NCBI GenBank assembly: GCA_013339895.1
Contig: JABACO010000008.1
Span: forward strand, 8,022,528-8,086,527
Length of the DNA: 64,000 bases
Direction of reading: 5' to 3'
DNA from: Ephydatia muelleri
Taxonomy: Eukaryota; Porifera; Demospongiae; Spongillida; Spongillidae
Positions 61,400-64,000 of the stretch are shown piece by piece (position 1 is the first letter of the stretch; every line of letters starts with the position of its first letter). The notes beneath the pieces are model-generated. The model saw only the letters and a list, made by a program, of their open reading frames with translations, made no database searches and was not told where the DNA came from. The position numbers and the translations under genes are program-made.

Positions 61400-64000
61400 A
61401 TTTATGAACCTGTCAAGGATGATGAATTACAAGTGCATGTGAAATTCAGGCCACATATGATAGCCCAGAAATACCTGATTTAAAGTATTTTAATGACAAG
61501 CTGGTGAGGATACATGTGCACAACAGGATGGAAAATTACACCTAATCTCCTTTATATTTTATTAGAGCAGGCCAAATACCAGTGAAGATCCGCCAAGAAG
61601 TATGGCTGATGAATACAGCTCTGTTCATCAGCAGGTAGTGAATTTTTGTGTAGCTCTTGATTTCACTAGACTGTTTAACATTTTAAATTTATAGGCACAG
61701 CCTGCTGTCTGTAAAGTTAAATGTGACTGAGGGTGTGTGATCACCCTGCTCCGTTGCATTACACACAATTCAGCTCATGGGGTTAAACTGTGGCTCAACC
61801 AGAGACTGTATAAGAAGTCCCATCCCATCCTAACACTATCACCACCATGCACTTCATTTGTTCACCTTTACTTTAAAACAAATTGTAAATGCCCTATCCT
61901 ACTGCAAATAAATCGAGGTTTATTTTGTTTGATGAGTTAATATAGCTTCAGTTGAGAAACAGGATATTTATTTTGCATGTGTACATGCATGTATGCTTCA
62001 TGTCTGGACAAAATGAGCATCAGCATGGTAAATTACACATCACTAGACATTTGAACAAAGCCATGATTTGACAAAAGAAGACGATGATCCATTCTACATG
62101 CCAGCATCATGTGAGGAAGACCTGTATATTCAGCTGGAGAACTGCAGAATAAAGAACATTCCATGTAACACTGTTGGGTAGTATCATTTTAAATAATCTT
62201 ACTATTTCACACACATTATCATAATGAATTTTTTATAATGGCCAAGTTATAATTTTTGCTTAACTTGTTAAAAAATCATTTATCTACCTCTCTAGTGTAA
62301 CCAAAATGCTTGGAAGTGGTCAGTTTGGTGGGGTCCAAATAGGAATATGGAATGGCTCCAAAGGAAGGCGTGAAGTTGCCATCAAGACTCTCAATCCTAC
62401 AATAACCCAGCCAGATGCTAAGGTCAAATTTCTGCAGGAAGCAGCTATCATGGCCCAGTTCAGACATCCCAATGTTATTCAACTGTATGGCATTGTTACT
62501 AATGGAGAGTCCATATGTAGCCATAAAGCACACTAGTATGCAAATACAAGTCAACTGCTTTTATACTCCTGCGGGTCATGTTGGTACTTTAGCTGGCTCA
62601 CAAAGGTGACCTGAAAACACACCTTAACACTTCAAAATCCGAGTATGTTAGTAAATGTTGAATGCACTGTGTAATAAGTATTTATAGCATCCTTTCATTT
62701 CGTGATGTAGTCAAGATAAAGTTGTCCATCAAGAGTTGTACTTACGTCTGCTTACATACACAAAGCAAATTGCTGGTGGGATGAAATATCTCTCTAGCAA
62801 GTCATTTGTCCATCGTGATCTTGCTGCAAGGAGTATTCTTTTTACACAAAACTGCATATGCAAGGTGGGGAAAAAATGTTAAAATGACCTCATTAGAAAT
62901 ACAATGATTAAAATCCCTCAGATTGCTGACTTTGGACTGTCACGTGACCTGGCTGATGACACATATTATGCTTCCCATGGAGGAATGGTTCCCATAAAGT
63001 GGACAGCTCCAGAGGCTGTCCACTTCAAGAACTGCCAGTGATGTATGGAGCTATGGATGTCTGCTGTATGAGATATGGAGCATGGATATGAAGCCTCTTG
63101 AAGGGAAGATCAATGCAGATGTAAAGAGATGTGTTAAGTAATGTCTCCAGTTGGTACGAGTGCTTATTCTGATGTGCAGGTTGTTCAAATTGTTGATTCA
63201 GGCTACAGACCTCCTGGATGTCTACATCTGGTCTACCAGTTGATGATCCAATGCTGGTATGTAATATGAGAGAAGAATGATACCATGCATAAGATGTTTT
63301 ATTATTTTGTTCACTGTCCACACAATTTAGCGTTTTATTTACATATCAGAAAGTACATAGGATGTGAATCACAGCATAGCAATAGTCTAGACCATGCATC
63401 TGGTTGGTCCCCAATTATAGTTTGCTGGTTTGCTATATAGGCCTAGCTCCAAGCCACTTCGGGTTAATGGTGATGTTTGGACTTCGAACAATATTAAGAT
63501 TAGCCAGTAGATGCGAGAAATATATATAGTGGAGATTTATCGAGTGAGCATACAGATTTCACTAGTAGGCTCTTATAGTATACAACAAACGAGTGCATCT
63601 CTTGCTTGTGAAATTACTCATATGCAGTTTCAAATACTTCAATGATGCCACAGCAATACATGTATCATGCACCTACTGTAAGCAGCTGATGTCTTTGAAG
63701 CAGAGCTCTCTTGGTTTGTTTATTATAAACGACAAGTAATTTGTTGTGTAACTTATGTATCAATGAAACCATGCATAGATATTAGAGTACATTCTCCCCT
63801 CTCCTCCCATATGCACACACACTCAGGAACCCTGATAACCCTGATACATATTCCAGACCGATATCTACGTGTTCCTTCATCAGTCTACAGAGTTAGTCGT
63901 CCAGGTTCCAGATGATGCCCCCCTCACCCATCCCCAAGCAGGGATCCTTGGTGCCCCATTGGAGGCTGGGGAGAAGATGTACATAGATCTGCAGAAGAGC
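61400..64000 (+). pseudogene. Kinase-half receptor pseudogene F, runs off the window
   Basis: Tail exon end at about 61450-61503 (TYDSPEIPDLKYFNDKL), exon 61566-61634 (keeps DEYSSVHQQ), juxtamembrane 62047-62177 (FYMPASCEEDLYIQLENC), first kinase exon 62296-62512 ([12 protein letters not shown]), whose donor GT is AT. The next exon (62575-62642) has acceptor CGG instead of CAG and a TAG in GTACTTTAGCTGG. The catalytic-loop exon near 62722-62865 has AARSILF for AARNILV. About 10 nt are lost after HFKN near 63030. The last exon (63826-64000) is cut by the window edge. Several independent lesions make it a clear pseudogene. Confidence 0.9.

Overview
The window is metazoan nuclear DNA, most likely from a sponge (demosponge type). 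The reasons are intron-rich genes with short GT-AG introns, tandem copies of a lineage-specific receptor tyrosine kinase (RTK), an usherin-like FN3/LamG relic, Tigger, hAT and piggyBac transposon remains, and long (TG)n arrays. The sponge assignment is an inference from gene content; a cnidarian is not excluded.

The backbone is a tandem cluster of one receptor family. Two copies are complete and open when spliced: RTK-A (3944-10283, 792 aa) and RTK-E (50268-56635, 832 aa). Each has a signal peptide, an unrecognised six-cysteine ectodomain, one calcium-binding-type EGF domain, a Ser/Thr-rich stalk built from a tandem array of tiny phase-1 exons, one membrane helix, a tyrosine-bearing juxtamembrane region and an intact tyrosine kinase domain. 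A third copy, receptor C (30767-34694, 428 aa), keeps the signal peptide, ectodomain and EGF but replaces the kinase with a tail of six 18-residue repeats centred on NEAYGI. Four further copies are broken: a minus-strand ectodomain (13990-15828), a kinase piece (27641-28559) beside an inverted membrane exon, a frameshifted ectodomain (42258-48247), and a kinase copy without ectodomain that runs off the right edge (61400-64000).

Layout. 1-2.9 kb: intergenic with a TIR element. 2.9-10.3 kb: RTK-A. 10.5-13.8 kb: hAT-type element, GA repeat and duplicated 3' flank. 14-16.3 kb: inverted ectodomain pseudogene. 16.95-27.3 kb: a block bounded by identical 60-bp Tigger ends, carrying a complete Tigger transposase ORF, a decayed usherin-like gene, a fold-back element and G/C-rich small hAT-like elements. 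27.3-28.8 kb: rearranged kinase pseudogene. 28.9-34.7 kb: receptor C. 34.7-42.2 kb: transposon graveyard (piggyBac-like, Ulp1-like, two TIR elements). 42.3-48.4 kb: pseudogene D, split by a 3.8-kb TA-flanked element that contains a 484-bp near-perfect palindrome. 48.4-58.5 kb: RTK-E and flanks. 58.8-60.1 kb: a DNA transposon relic. 60.5-64 kb: pseudogene F.

The intact genes suggest a locus-level signalling set: two active kinases and one kinase-less receptor share essentially the same ectodomain, and the kinase-less one offers repeated tyrosines as possible substrates or SH2 docking sites. That functional link is inference. All calls were made by reading the sequence; no database search was run.
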